This document shows, piece after piece, positions 1 through 6,988 of a stretch of DNA of 10,644 nt. Where the stretch lies: assembly GCA_013152615.1 (NCBI GenBank), contig JAADGA010000028.1, positions 1 to 10,644 of the forward strand, in the 5' to 3' direction. This stretch comes from Alphaproteobacteria bacterium (GTDB taxonomy: Bacteria; Pseudomonadota; Alphaproteobacteria; Sphingomonadales; Emcibacteraceae). The position numbers and the translations under genes are program-made. The first letter of the stretch is position 1, and each line of letters begins with the position of its first letter. The notes under the pieces were generated by a model. The model was not told the origin of the DNA and did not search any database. It saw only the letters and a program-made list of their open reading frames with translations.

Positions 1-1236
1 GTCTTCGATCATTTCGCCCCATTGGGACACCCAGCCGGTGGTTCTGGCCAGCGAGAACAACACCGTGAACATGGCTTTGGGGAAGCCCATGGCTTTTAGC
101 ATGATACCGGAATAGAAATCGACATTTGGATAGAGCTTCTTTTCGATGAAATACTCATCTTCCAGCGCAATATGTTCCAGTTCCCGCGCAACATCAAGCA
201 TCGGGTCATCAACCCCAAGCTCGTCCAGAACGTCTTTTGCCGACTTGGCCAGCACCTGCGCCCGCGGATCAAAATTCTTGTAAACCCGGTGACCAAATCC
301 CATCAGACGGAAAGGATCATTCTTATCCTTGGCTTTTTTGATATATTCAGGGATACGATCGACGGTGCCGATTTCCAGCAACATATTCAGACAGGCTTCG
401 TTGGCACCACCATGGGCCGGTCCCCACAGCGAGGCAATGCCCGCCGCAATACAGGCAAAGGGGTTGGCCCCGGATGACCCGGCGAGCCGGACTGTCGAGG
501 TTGAGGCATTCTGTTCATGATCCGCATGCAGGATGAAAATCTTGTCCATGGCACTGGCCAGAGTCGGGCTGATATTATAGTCCTCGCACTGGGGCACGCC
601 AAAGGTCATATGGAGGAAATTCGCCGCATAATCCAGATCATTGCGCGGATAGACAAATGGCTGGCCGACGGAATATTTATAGGCCATGGCGGCAATGGTA
701 GGAATCTTGGCGATCAGACGATGGGAGGCAATCTTACGCTGGACAGGATCATGAATATCAAGACTGTCATGATAGAATGCCGACATCGCACCAAGCACCC
801 CGACCATAATCGCCATTGGATGGGCATCGCGGCGAAATCCTTTAAACAGCGAGGTCATCTGGTCATGGACCATGGTGTGATAGGTGATGTTGGTGACAAA
901 GTCGGCTTTTTCCCGGGCATTGGGCAATTCGCCGTTGAGCAGCAGATGGGCCACTTCCATAAAGTCACTTTTTTCGGCAAGCTGGCCGATGGGATAACCG
1001 CGATAGAGCAGGATGCCTTTTTCACCGTCAATATAGGTAATACTGGATTCACAACTGGCGGTGGAGGTAAAGCCCGGATCATAGGTAAACATACCGGTTT
1101 CCGCGTAAAGCTTGCGAATATCAATGACATTCGGGCCGGTGCTGCCGGCGTAAATCGGCAGCTCAAGGGTTTTGTCCCCGATAATAAGTGTGGCTTTTTC
1201 ATCCAGCAATGTCTTGTCAAATACGTTCTTTGTCAT
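1..1236 (-). CDS. gltA: Citrate synthase, partial (C-terminus beyond left edge)
   Basis: This enzyme condenses oxaloacetate with acetyl-CoA to give citrate, the entry step of the TCA cycle, in the cytoplasm. The visible 412 codons begin [11 protein letters not shown] and stay open to base 1. By comparison with the E. coli type II (hexameric, NADH-sensitive) enzyme, about 20 residues are missing. The catalytic triad is complete: H275 in [10 protein letters not shown]316 in the signature [14 protein letters not shown], and D373 in PNVDFYSG. The spacings of 41 and 57 residues match E. coli H264, H305 and D362. The motif [14 protein letters not shown] (237-250) also fits the bacterial type. The ATG at 1236 has a good Shine-Dalgarno, AAGGAT at 1245-1250, eight bases upstream. 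The gene lies 63 bp downstream of gltX on the same strand with no clear terminator between, so co-transcription is likely (inference). Confidence 0.97.
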   Translation of the reverse strand, partial: MTKNVFDKTLLDEKATLIIGDKTLELPIYAGSTGPNVIDIRKLYAETGMFTYDPGFTSTASCESSITYIDGEKGILLYRGYPIGQLAEKSDFMEVAHLLLNGELPNAREKADFVTNITYHTMVHDQMTSLFKGFRRDAHPMAIMVGVLGAMSAFYHDSLDIHDPVQRKIASHRLIAKIPTIAAMAYKYSVGQPFVYPRNDLDYAANFLHMTFGVPQCEDYNISPTLASAMDKIFILHADHEQNASTSTVRLAGSSGANPFACIAAGIASLWGPAHGGANEACLNMLLEIGTVDRIPEYIKKAKDKNDPFRLMGFGHRVYKNFDPRAQVLAKSAKDVLDELGVDDPMLDVARELEHIALEDEYFIEKKLYPNVDFYSGIMLKAMGFPKAMFTVLFSLARTTGWVSQWGEMIED

Positions 1237-1299
1237 AAATCCATATCCTTTTCTTAAAATTCAATTACATAAGACGTCAGAGCCAATCAGGCTCCTGTA

Positions 1300-2724
1300 C
1301 TATTCTGGTAGTTCTCCTGTAATGGCATCCTGTATTCTGGCCAGACTTTCTGTTTTTCCAAGCCAGACCAGAATATCAAAAATACCGGGAGAAATATTAC
1401 TCCCGGTCAACGCCGCCCGAATGGGCTGGGCCACTTTGCCCAGTTTCAGGTCATGCTGTTCAGCAAAAGTCTTGATTTCAGACTCGAGCATCGCCGTATC
1501 CCAGGATAGCAGGCCTTGTAGCAGGCCCATAATATCAGCCAGAATAGTTCTCGCCTCGGGGGTGAGAATTTTTTTGGCCTTGGCAATCAAGGTTAACGGC
1601 CGTCTGGCGAACAGGAACAGCGTACTTTCAGCCAGATCATTAATATTTTTCGCCCGCAGCTTAAAGTCATTCATCGCGGCAAGCAGCAGGGTAGTTTCGT
1701 CGTTGGTGAGCACCCGGCCCAGCGATTGTTCAATAAGCGGACGGCAGGTCTCAACCAGAGTTTTGTTGGTGACGACCTCGCGGACATAATAGCCGTTCAG
1801 ATTTTCCAGTTTGGTAAAATCAAAGCGGGACGGGGATTTGCCGATACCGTCGAAACCAAACCATTCGATCGCCTGCGGTGTCAGAATAATCTCATCATCA
1901 CCGTGGCTCCAGCCAAGCCGCAACAGGTAATTTCTCACCGCATCCGGCAGATAACCCAGATCACGATAGGCCTCAACCCCGAGCGCACCGTGCCGTTTGG
2001 ACAATTTGGCGCCGTCCGCCCCGTGTATCAGCGGAATATGGCCATAGACCGGCAATTCCCAGCCCAGCGCCAGAATGAGCTGGGCCTGCCGCGCGGCATT
2101 GGTCAGGTGATCATCGCCGCGGATGACATGGCTGACGGCCATATCATGGTCATCGACCACCACCGACAGCATATAGGTCGGCGAGCCATCGGCCCTGAGC
2201 AGGATCATATCATCAAGCTGGGCATTGGCCACCACCACATCACCCTGCACCCGGTCATGAATAACGGTCGCGCCATCATTTGGCGATTTAAAGCGGACAA
2301 CCGGGTTCACGCCTGCGGGGGCATCGCCCGGATCGCGGTCGCGCCAGCGGCCATCATAGGCCACCGGGCGGCCTTCGGCGCGCGCCTGTTTACGCATGGT
2401 TGCCAGTTCCTCTGGCGAGCAGTAGCAATGATAGGCCTTGCCGCTGGCCAGCAGGTCGTTTGCGACCTCAATATGGCGCGCACGGCGCTGATACTGGCTG
2501 ACGACAGCGCCGTCATGGTCAAGACCGAGCCAGCTCATGCCGTCATGGATCGCCTGAACCGCCCCTGCGGTCAGCCGCTTGCGGTCGGTATCTTCTATCC
2601 TCAGCCGGAACTCACCGCCGTGATGACGGGCAAATAACCAGTTGAACAATGCCGTCCTGGCACCGCCGATATGCAAAAACCCCGTAGGAGACGGGGCGAA
2701 GCGCGTAATAACCTTCTTCGTCAT
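1300..2724 (-). CDS. gltX: Glutamate--tRNA ligase
   Basis: This class I aminoacyl-tRNA synthetase charges tRNA with glutamate in the cytoplasm. In many alphaproteobacteria a GluRS also mischarges tRNA-Gln, which GatCAB then corrects. I cannot tell which role this copy has. The protein is 474 residues, normal for the family. The ATP-binding HIGH-type motif is HIGG at 18-21, following FAPSPTG, and the KMSKS-type loop is KLSKR at 240-244. The zinc site is half present: CYC (C90, C92) is kept, but the second pair, C125 and H127 in E. coli, is W117 and D119 here. I chose ATG 2724 because family proteins begin with a few residues before ITRFAPSPTG. An in-frame TTG at 2742 adds six residues and has no better ribosome site. 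Neither start has a clear Shine-Dalgarno. The gene is divergent from comEC and upstream of gltA. Confidence 0.96.
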   Translation of the reverse strand: MTKKVITRFAPSPTGFLHIGGARTALFNWLFARHHGGEFRLRIEDTDRKRLTAGAVQAIHDGMSWLGLDHDGAVVSQYQRRARHIEVANDLLASGKAYHCYCSPEELATMRKQARAEGRPVAYDGRWRDRDPGDAPAGVNPVVRFKSPNDGATVIHDRVQGDVVVANAQLDDMILLRADGSPTYMLSVVVDDHDMAVSHVIRGDDHLTNAARQAQLILALGWELPVYGHIPLIHGADGAKLSKRHGALGVEAYRDLGYLPDAVRNYLLRLGWSHGDDEIILTPQAIEWFGFDGIGKSPSRFDFTKLENLNGYYVREVVTNKTLVETCRPLIEQSLGRVLTNDETTLLLAAMNDFKLRAKNINDLAESTLFLFARRPLTLIAKAKKILTPEARTILADIMGLLQGLLSWDTAMLESEIKTFAEQHDLKLGKVAQPIRAALTGSNISPGIFDILVWLGKTESLARIQDAITGELPE

Positions 2725-2768
2725 TTCTACTATATAGTCCAACAGTTTTTATAGTGCGGATACCGGCG

Positions 2769-2783
2769 CTAAAGGCCTTGCAT
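2769..2783 (-). other. Candidate leader minigene (MQGL) in gltX 5' leader
   Basis: On the minus strand, GAGG (2789-2792) lies five bases before ATG CAA GGC CTT TAG. The ribosome site is better than that of gltX itself, whose start is 45 bases after this stop. The mini-ORF sits in a weak 5-bp inverted repeat (GCGGA 2756-2760 with TCCGC 2785-2789). A translated leader affecting gltX expression is possible, but chance is equally likely for an ORF this short. Confidence 0.25.
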
Positions 2784-2855
2784 TTCCGCCTCGCAGGAGA
2801 ATAATAACCTTGGGGAAGGTGATTTAAATTCTTCAGTTGGTTGGTTTCTAGCAAA

Positions 2856-2864
2856 ATTATACCA
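2856..2864 (-). promoter_or_regulatory. gltX promoter, extended -10
   Basis: The minus strand reads TGGTATAAT: a perfect -10 hexamer (TATAAT, 2856-2861) preceded by the TGn extension (2862-2864). The hexamer 17 bases further up is GCATAA (2879-2884), a poor -35, as is usual for extended -10 promoters. Transcription would start near 2849 and give a leader of about 125 nt before the gltX ATG. A 10-bp perfect palindrome, ACTATATAGT (2729-2738), lies in that leader four bases before the ATG. Confidence 0.55.
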
Positions 2865-2876
2865 AAAATGGAAGTC

Positions 2877-2885
2877 TGTTATGCT
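2877..2885 (+). promoter_or_regulatory. comEC promoter candidate, extended -10
   Basis: The plus strand reads TGTTATGCT: a TGn extension (2877-2879) and TATGCT (2880-2885), four of six matches to TATAAT. The predicted start is near 2892. The hexamer 17 bases upstream is TTATAC (2857-2862), which overlaps the gltX -10 on the other strand. Conversely, the gltX -35 position overlaps this -10. The two promoters therefore share one DNA face and should compete (inference). Confidence 0.4.
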
Positions 2886-2887
2886 AA

Positions 2888-3136
2888 AATAACCAGAAAC
2901 GTCGTAAATATTTCATATTTCCGGCCCGGGGCAAGATAAATATCCCGGCCAGAGGTAAGATAAATATCCCGGCCGGAGGCAAGATAAATATCAATGGGGA
3001 TCTGATCATAACCCGCGGTGAAGAAATCCTGTATCAAGAGCATGACCGGCTGATATTATGGCTGCCGGTTTTCTTTGCTGCGGGTATTGCCGGCTATTTC
3101 TCCCTCGCCCGCGAACCGGCGCTATATGTCGGCGCG
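2888..3136 (+). other. Upstream in-frame extension of comEC without a standard start
   Basis: The comEC frame is open from just after a TAA at 2885-2887. From about 3029 it reads ILYQEHDRLILWLPVFFAAG and then GYFSLAREP. This looks like the usual N-terminus of alphaproteobacterial ComEC: a basic/acidic stretch, then the first membrane segment. So the real protein almost certainly starts before GTG 3137. There is no ATG, GTG or TTG in this frame from 2888 to 3136. The only nearby ATG, at 2994, is one base out of frame and hits TGA after three codons. One extra G in the G4 run at 2996-2999 would join it to comEC as MGDLIITRGEEI. The alternatives are a non-standard start (ATA, ATC or CTG), -1 slippage on GGGG, or a base error in the sequence. 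Confidence 0.7.
2920..2991 (+). repeat. Three tandem copies of a 24-bp unit ahead of comEC
   Basis: The copies are 2920-2943, 2944-2967 and 2968-2991. Each ends in AAGATAAATAT; the middle of the unit varies (CGGGGC, AGAGGT, GGAGGC). The period is a multiple of three. Read in the comEC frame, the copies give PARGKINI, PARGKINI and PAGGKINI. Each copy also holds a purine-rich Shine-Dalgarno-like core, best in the third (GGAGG, 2975-2979). Confidence 0.9.
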
Positions 3137-5098
3137 GTGGCGGTTATTATTCCGGCATTATTGCTGATATTATGGTGGCGCATATTCATACTGCGGATTA
3201 TGCTGATTGCCGCGATTGTCACCGCCGCCGGATTTAGCACTATCACGATCAGAGTTGCGCTGCTGGCGACCCCGGTACTGACCAAAAAACTCAGCCCCCG
3301 TATGATTACCGGTCTGGTCACCGACATCCGCCATTATGCCACTGGCACCCTGCGCATTACTCTGGAAAATCCGCAAATATCCGGCGGCCCGGCTCTTGAT
3401 AAAATCCGGCTTACCGTCCGGAAATTCAACATATTGCCCCGACCGGGCGACCGGATCAGGATCAGGGCCGGGTTATTGCCACCGCCGCCGCCGACCATGC
3501 CCGGCGATTTTGATTATGCCCGCCAGCTATGGTTTCACGGCATCGGCGCTATTGGCTACAGCGTCACCTCGCCGCAGATTATCGCCCCGGCCCGGGGGCT
3601 GCGCGGCCTGTCAATCCGGCAGCGGCTTGCGGTGGCGGCAAATATCCGCACCGTCCTGCCGACGGCTGCCGGCGGGCTTGCTGTCGCTCTGGTTACCGGA
3701 CTGCGTGATGGCATTTCACCACCGGATGCCAAAAATATGCGCAATGCCGGTCTCGCCCATCTGCTGGCTATCTCAGGCCTGCATATGGGGCTGCTCAGCG
3801 GAGCCGCCTTCTTTTTTGTCCGCTTTCTGCTGTCGCTGTCGGAATATCTGACGTTACGCTATCCCATTCGCAAATGGGCGGCAGCGGTCGCTATCGCAAC
3901 CGGGGCAGTCTATCTTTATTTAAGCGGCGGTTCACTGCCGACAATCCGGGCCTTTATTATGGTGTCGATCGTCTTTCTCGGGGTGATGACGGATCGCAAG
4001 GCGATATCGTTACGGCTGGTGGCGATTGCGGCAATGGTGATTTTACTGCTGACGCCGGAGGCAATATTATCGATCAGCTTTCAGATGTCCTTTGCCGCCG
4101 TGGTGGCGCTGGTCGTCGCCTATGAGCGCATGGCTCCCCGCTGGGCGCTATTTCTTGACGGCCATCAGGGCTGGATGAAGAAGCTGCTGTTTTATCTGGC
4201 AACGCTGTTATTTACCACGCTGGTGGCGGAACTGGCGATTGCACCATTTGCGCTGTTTTATTTTAACAAGCTGGTTCAATACGGGCTGGTGGCCAATCTG
4301 GTGGCAATGCCGGTGATGGCAATATGGGTGATGCCGCTGATTGTCGCCTATTTGATTCTCGGGCCGCTCGGCCTCGGATTTCTTGCCCTTGTCCCGCTGT
4401 CTTACGGCCTTGACGTCATTATGTTTGTGGCAAAAACCGTGGCCCATGCGCCCGGGGCCTACAGTCTGGTTCCGGCCATGGGGACCGGGGCACTGGTGAT
4501 GATGATCCTCGGGGCGTTATGGTTTGGCTTATGGCGGCTGCCGTGGCGTAATTTTGGCATTCCGGTGGTGATCATCGGCATTATTGCGGCATTTTTCAGC
4601 CCGAGGCCGGATATTCTGATAGATAACAGCGGGCGGCTGATCGGGGTCAGGACGGCGGCTAATGGCTTGGCCCTGTCGAGTCTGCGCGCCGGGCGAATGT
4701 CCGGACGCCGCTGGGCGCAGCGCTTTGGTCAGGCAAAGGCCAAAAAATGGCGCGGCGACGGCTCCGGATCAAACCCGTGGATATCCTGTGACCGTCTGGG
4801 CTGTCTTTACCGGCCAAAAGACGGTGACAACGCCGGGGGAATGCTGGTCGCGCTGATAAAAAACGAACGGGCCCTCAGGCAGGATTGCCGCCAGGCACAA
4901 CTGGTCATCAGCCTGGTACCGGTCGACGGGAAATGCCCATCGGCCCGGCTGGTGATTGACAAGTGGGATTTCTATCATAATGGCGGTTATGCCATATGGC
5001 TGCCACAGCGGCGCGGCGGCCGGATCAGGGTCGAAACCGTTGCCGCCAGCCGGGGTGACCGCCCGTGGAGCCGCAGGAAGTGGAGCCGCAAAAAATAG
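3137..5098 (+). CDS. comEC: ComEC/Rec2-family DNA uptake channel protein (true start probably upstream)
   Basis: ComEC forms the inner-membrane channel that passes single-stranded DNA into the cytoplasm during natural transformation. Numbering here is from GTG 3137, the first standard start codon in frame; coding probably begins 100-140 bases earlier. Membrane segments near 1-36 are followed by the soluble DUF4131/OB-like region (about 55-150, ending in a proline-rich stretch with PGDFDYARQLWFHG). The Competence domain (about 175-470) follows, with the family motif LAHLLAISGLHMG at 206-218, GGSLPTIRAF at 264-273 and many hydrophobic helices. The soluble C-terminal tail (about 485-653) contains CDRLGC (C551, C556). 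There is no metallo-beta-lactamase domain, as is usual for alphaproteobacterial forms. The tail is very basic at the end. The gene is divergent from gltX and convergent with the kinase gene, 28 bp away. ComEC genes often occur without full competence machinery, so activity is not shown here. Confidence 0.93.
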   Translation: MAVIIPALLLILWWRIFILRIMLIAAIVTAAGFSTITIRVALLATPVLTKKLSPRMITGLVTDIRHYATGTLRITLENPQISGGPALDKIRLTVRKFNILPRPGDRIRIRAGLLPPPPPTMPGDFDYARQLWFHGIGAIGYSVTSPQIIAPARGLRGLSIRQRLAVAANIRTVLPTAAGGLAVALVTGLRDGISPPDAKNMRNAGLAHLLAISGLHMGLLSGAAFFFVRFLLSLSEYLTLRYPIRKWAAAVAIATGAVYLYLSGGSLPTIRAFIMVSIVFLGVMTDRKAISLRLVAIAAMVILLLTPEAILSISFQMSFAAVVALVVAYERMAPRWALFLDGHQGWMKKLLFYLATLLFTTLVAELAIAPFALFYFNKLVQYGLVANLVAMPVMAIWVMPLIVAYLILGPLGLGFLALVPLSYGLDVIMFVAKTVAHAPGAYSLVPAMGTGALVMMILGALWFGLWRLPWRNFGIPVVIIGIIAAFFSPRPDILIDNSGRLIGVRTAANGLALSSLRAGRMSGRRWAQRFGQAKAKKWRGDGSGSNPWISCDRLGCLYRPKDGDNAGGMLVALIKNERALRQDCRQAQLVISLVPVDGKCPSARLVIDKWDFYHNGGYAIWLPQRRGGRIRVETVAASRGDRPWSRRKWSRKK

Positions 5099-5126
5099 CA
5101 GAAGATAGCGAAAGATAACCGGCCTG

Positions 5127-6521
5127 TTACACCAGAGTGATCCTGAAACACGTGCCGCGATCATCCGAAGTTACCAGATCAAGACTGCCGCCGTGGGCCT
5201 CGACCAGTTCCCGGGATATGGCGAGGCCAAGGCCGGAGCCGCCATCGGCGCTGCCGTGGAAAGGCTGAAACAGGGTCGCCTTGATCCGTGCGGGGATACC
5301 GGGGCCATTATCGGTTATCTCAATAATATTCCGCTCGCCTTTGCGATAGGCGCTAATGGTGATTTCCCCGTCTTTCTTCATCGCCTGCAAGGCATTGCGG
5401 CACAGGTTCAGAAACACCCGGAAGATCTGGTCGGCATCGGCCTCTATGGTGAAATTCTCCGGAATATTCTTGTGACAGCGAACATCATTCAGCTCGGGTA
5501 TGCCCAGAGAGAGCGCCACCTCATCAATGACCCCGGCAAGGTCAACAGTGGTCAGCACCGGCTTTTCGACCTCGGCCTTGCCATATTTCAGGGTGTTTTC
5601 ACATAATCTTATCGCCCGGTCCACCGCCGTGACAAAGCGCGGGGTTAATTTCTGAACCACCGGATTATCAACATTGCTCAGATAATCGCTCACCATCTGG
5701 GCGCTGGACAGGATGTTACGCAGGTCATGATTGATCTTGCTGACACTCTCACCAAGCTGTGCCAGATGTTTTTTCTGGATCAGCGCCTTGCGCACCTCAT
5801 CCTGCATCGAGGCCAGTTCACGCATGACAATGCCAATCTCATCCCCCCGCCCGCCGGTGGCTAAATCCGCCGTGGTCATTTCCGGGGCGTTTCGGAACGA
5901 CATAACGCTCCGGGTCATTTTCTGTACCGGCCGGATCAACAGGCATGACAGGCTGAAATATACCAGCCCGGCAGTGATCAGGGAAATTATGATCGACAGC
6001 AGCATCACATTAACAGAGAATCTTTTCATATCTGCCCGCAGCAGATCCTCGGGAAAAATAACCCTGATGACCGCACCATCCCCGGCAGAATTCACCTCAC
6101 CGGTGACCTGAATTAAACTGCCGCGCGGATGAAGGTAAAACAGAATTTCCACGGTGTCGCGGATCTGTGCCCAGTAAGACCGGCTACGCAGATCATAGCG
6201 CGCGGCCAGATGAGAGGCCGGGTCCAGCAGCTGGTTATTGTTGAGGACCAGCGGTTTCCGGCCTTTTTGTTGCAGGCTGATGGCGACAACACGGGCGCTG
6301 TCCAGCAGATGCCGCGACAGCCTTTGACTGATGATGTGGTCCGGGGCGGCCCTGATGGCCAATATCGCAATATTGGCGGTTGCAACCCTCTGCTCCAGCC
6401 AGGTTTTGCGAAAATTTATAATCGACGGGACATAGATAAATACCTCTGACAACAGGACAAAAAATATCGTCAGCAGCAGGAGTTTTACTGACAAATTAGA
6501 CCTGATGGAGAAAGATTTCAA
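5127..6521 (-). CDS. Membrane sensor histidine kinase, orphan
   Basis: This is a two-component sensor kinase of 464 residues that autophosphorylates on histidine and would pass phosphate to an unknown response regulator. TM1 (about 11-33) and TM2 (about 169-195) bracket a periplasmic sensor region of about 135 residues that I do not recognise. A HAMP-like linker with RPVQKMTRSV (about 197-245) follows. The phosphoacceptor is H265 in SKINHDLRN. The ATPase domain has an N box FLNLCRNALQAM (N376), G1 DNGPGIP (404-410) and G2 GSGLGLAIS (428-436). All catalytic motifs are present, so it looks active. No regulator gene lies beside it. TTG 6521 is the first standard start codon in frame but has a poor ribosome site. 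AGAGGGG (6547-6553) lies seven bases before an in-frame CTG at 6539, a possible non-standard start that adds six residues. It is convergent with comEC and divergent from rpmH. Confidence 0.92.
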   Translation of the reverse strand: MKSFSIRSNLSVKLLLLTIFFVLLSEVFIYVPSIINFRKTWLEQRVATANIAILAIRAAPDHIISQRLSRHLLDSARVVAISLQQKGRKPLVLNNNQLLDPASHLAARYDLRSRSYWAQIRDTVEILFYLHPRGSLIQVTGEVNSAGDGAVIRVIFPEDLLRADMKRFSVNVMLLSIIISLITAGLVYFSLSCLLIRPVQKMTRSVMSFRNAPEMTTADLATGGRGDEIGIVMRELASMQDEVRKALIQKKHLAQLGESVSKINHDLRNILSSAQMVSDYLSNVDNPVVQKLTPRFVTAVDRAIRLCENTLKYGKAEVEKPVLTTVDLAGVIDEVALSLGIPELNDVRCHKNIPENFTIEADADQIFRVFLNLCRNALQAMKKDGEITISAYRKGERNIIEITDNGPGIPARIKATLFQPFHGSADGGSGLGLAISRELVEAHGGSLDLVTSDDRGTCFRITLV

Positions 6522-6618
6522 TTTCCGGGTTATGAACAGAACATGTCCCCTCTAAAGCATTTCCAGCTATTATTTTAAAATATTATGTTATATGCTGGGT
6601 CGTCATCGGGCAAGTGTA

Positions 6619-6638
6619 GCTTTTTTTTATAAAAAAGC
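6619..6638. repeat. Inverted repeat, A/T-tract hairpin
   Basis: GCTTTTTT (6619-6626) pairs with AAAAAAGC (6631-6638) across a TTAT loop, giving eight perfect base pairs. The stem is mostly A-T, so it is weak as a terminator. It lies about 25 bp upstream of the rpmH -35 element, where A/T tracts often act as bent DNA or as an UP-type contact for RNA polymerase (inference). Confidence 0.55.
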
Positions 6639-6663
6639 AGCGATTAATTTATCGACATGGCAA

Positions 6664-6692
6664 TTGACTCATCAATGGAATGGCATTATATA
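6664..6692 (+). promoter_or_regulatory. rpmH operon promoter (sigma-70 type)
   Basis: TTGACT (6664-6669, five of six matches to TTGACA) and TATATA (6687-6692) are separated by exactly 17 bases. Transcription would start near 6699, giving a leader of about 78 nt before rpmH. This is the strongest promoter-like sequence in the window and fits a highly expressed ribosomal-protein operon. It probably drives the whole rpmH-to-argB series, with attenuation at 6941-6970. Confidence 0.65.
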
Positions 6693-6776
6693 GCCCCTCT
6701 GTAATTCAAGCGCTGGGTTCAGCGGGCGATATTTGAAAATATATTAATAATTAAGTAGCAGGAATGGAGTAGTCCA

Positions 6777-6911
6777 GTGAAACGTACATTTCAGCCAAGC
6801 ATTCTGGTTCGCAAACGTCGGCACGGGTTCAGATCACGGTCTGCCACTGTCGGTGGTCGCCGGGTGCTGTCTGCCCGCCGGGCCAAGGGGCGCAAACGCC
6901 TTTCTGCCTAG
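6777..6911 (+). CDS. rpmH: 50S ribosomal protein L34
   Basis: L34 is a small basic protein of the large ribosomal subunit. The ORF has 44 codons, the family's normal length. It reads [20 protein letters not shown] and then the L34 core with [19 protein letters not shown], one of the most conserved bacterial sequences. The start is GTG, with GGAG (6766-6769) seven bases upstream, which supports it. It is the first gene of the rpmH-rnpA-yidD-yidC block, directly behind the TTGACT/TATATA promoter. The only difference from the commonest L34 opening (MKRTYQPS) is F at position 5, a frequent alphaproteobacterial variant. Confidence 0.97.
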   Translation: MKRTFQPSILVRKRRHGFRSRSATVGGRRVLSARRAKGRKRLSA

Positions 6912-6940
6912 GATTCCAGAATCGGGATCAGAATATTCAG

Positions 6941-6970
6941 AAACCGGCCCTGTATTCCAGAGGCCGGTTT
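6941..6970 (+). terminator. Intrinsic hairpin (attenuator) between rpmH and rnpA
   Basis: AAACCGGCC (6941-6949) and GGCCGGTTT (6962-6970) form a perfect 9-bp stem with a 12-base loop. The T run continues for only one more base before GCTG, so it is a weak or partial terminator. It starts 29 bases after the rpmH stop and ends 18 bases before the rnpA ATG. This is a sensible place to give much more L34 message than RNase P message (inference). Confidence 0.7.
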
Positions 6971-6988
6971 TGCTGTGAGAACATCAAG

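Larger units (their letters stand above)
6522..6776. other. Divergent intergenic region, kinase gene / rpmH
   Basis: This gap of 255 bp is much more AT-rich than its surroundings. It holds the rpmH promoter (annotated separately), a 12-bp perfect palindrome TATTTTAAAATA at 6571-6582, and an inverted repeat at 6619-6638. A minus-strand TATAAC (with TTGCCC 15 bases upstream) could serve the kinase gene but is weak. I see no coding potential and no recognisable RNA gene. Confidence 0.6.

Noticed and set aside
517..1257. Open frame of 246 codons antisense to gltA
   Set aside because: It overlaps a certain citrate synthase gene and its apparent glycine- and histidine-rich product reflects the complement of gltA codons.
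1280..1294. Inverted repeat GAGCC-AATCA-GGCTC between gltX and gltA as a gltX terminator
   Set aside because: The stem is only 5 bp and no T run follows on the minus strand, so it is too weak to call.
1726..2637. Open frame of 303 codons antisense to gltX
   Set aside because: gltX is unambiguous on the other strand and the antisense product has no motif or ribosome site.
3137..5098. ComEC missing its beta-lactamase-like domain as a truncation
   Set aside because: The short form with a soluble C-terminal tail is the usual alphaproteobacterial architecture, and the gene ends normally before the next gene.
5099..5126. Possible bidirectional terminator between the convergent comEC and kinase genes
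   Set aside because: The 28 bp contain no stem longer than about 4 bp and no T run.
6740..6757. TTAATAATTAA as a CtrA-type binding site upstream of rpmH
   Set aside because: The CtrA consensus needs seven bases between the TTAA halves; here there are three.
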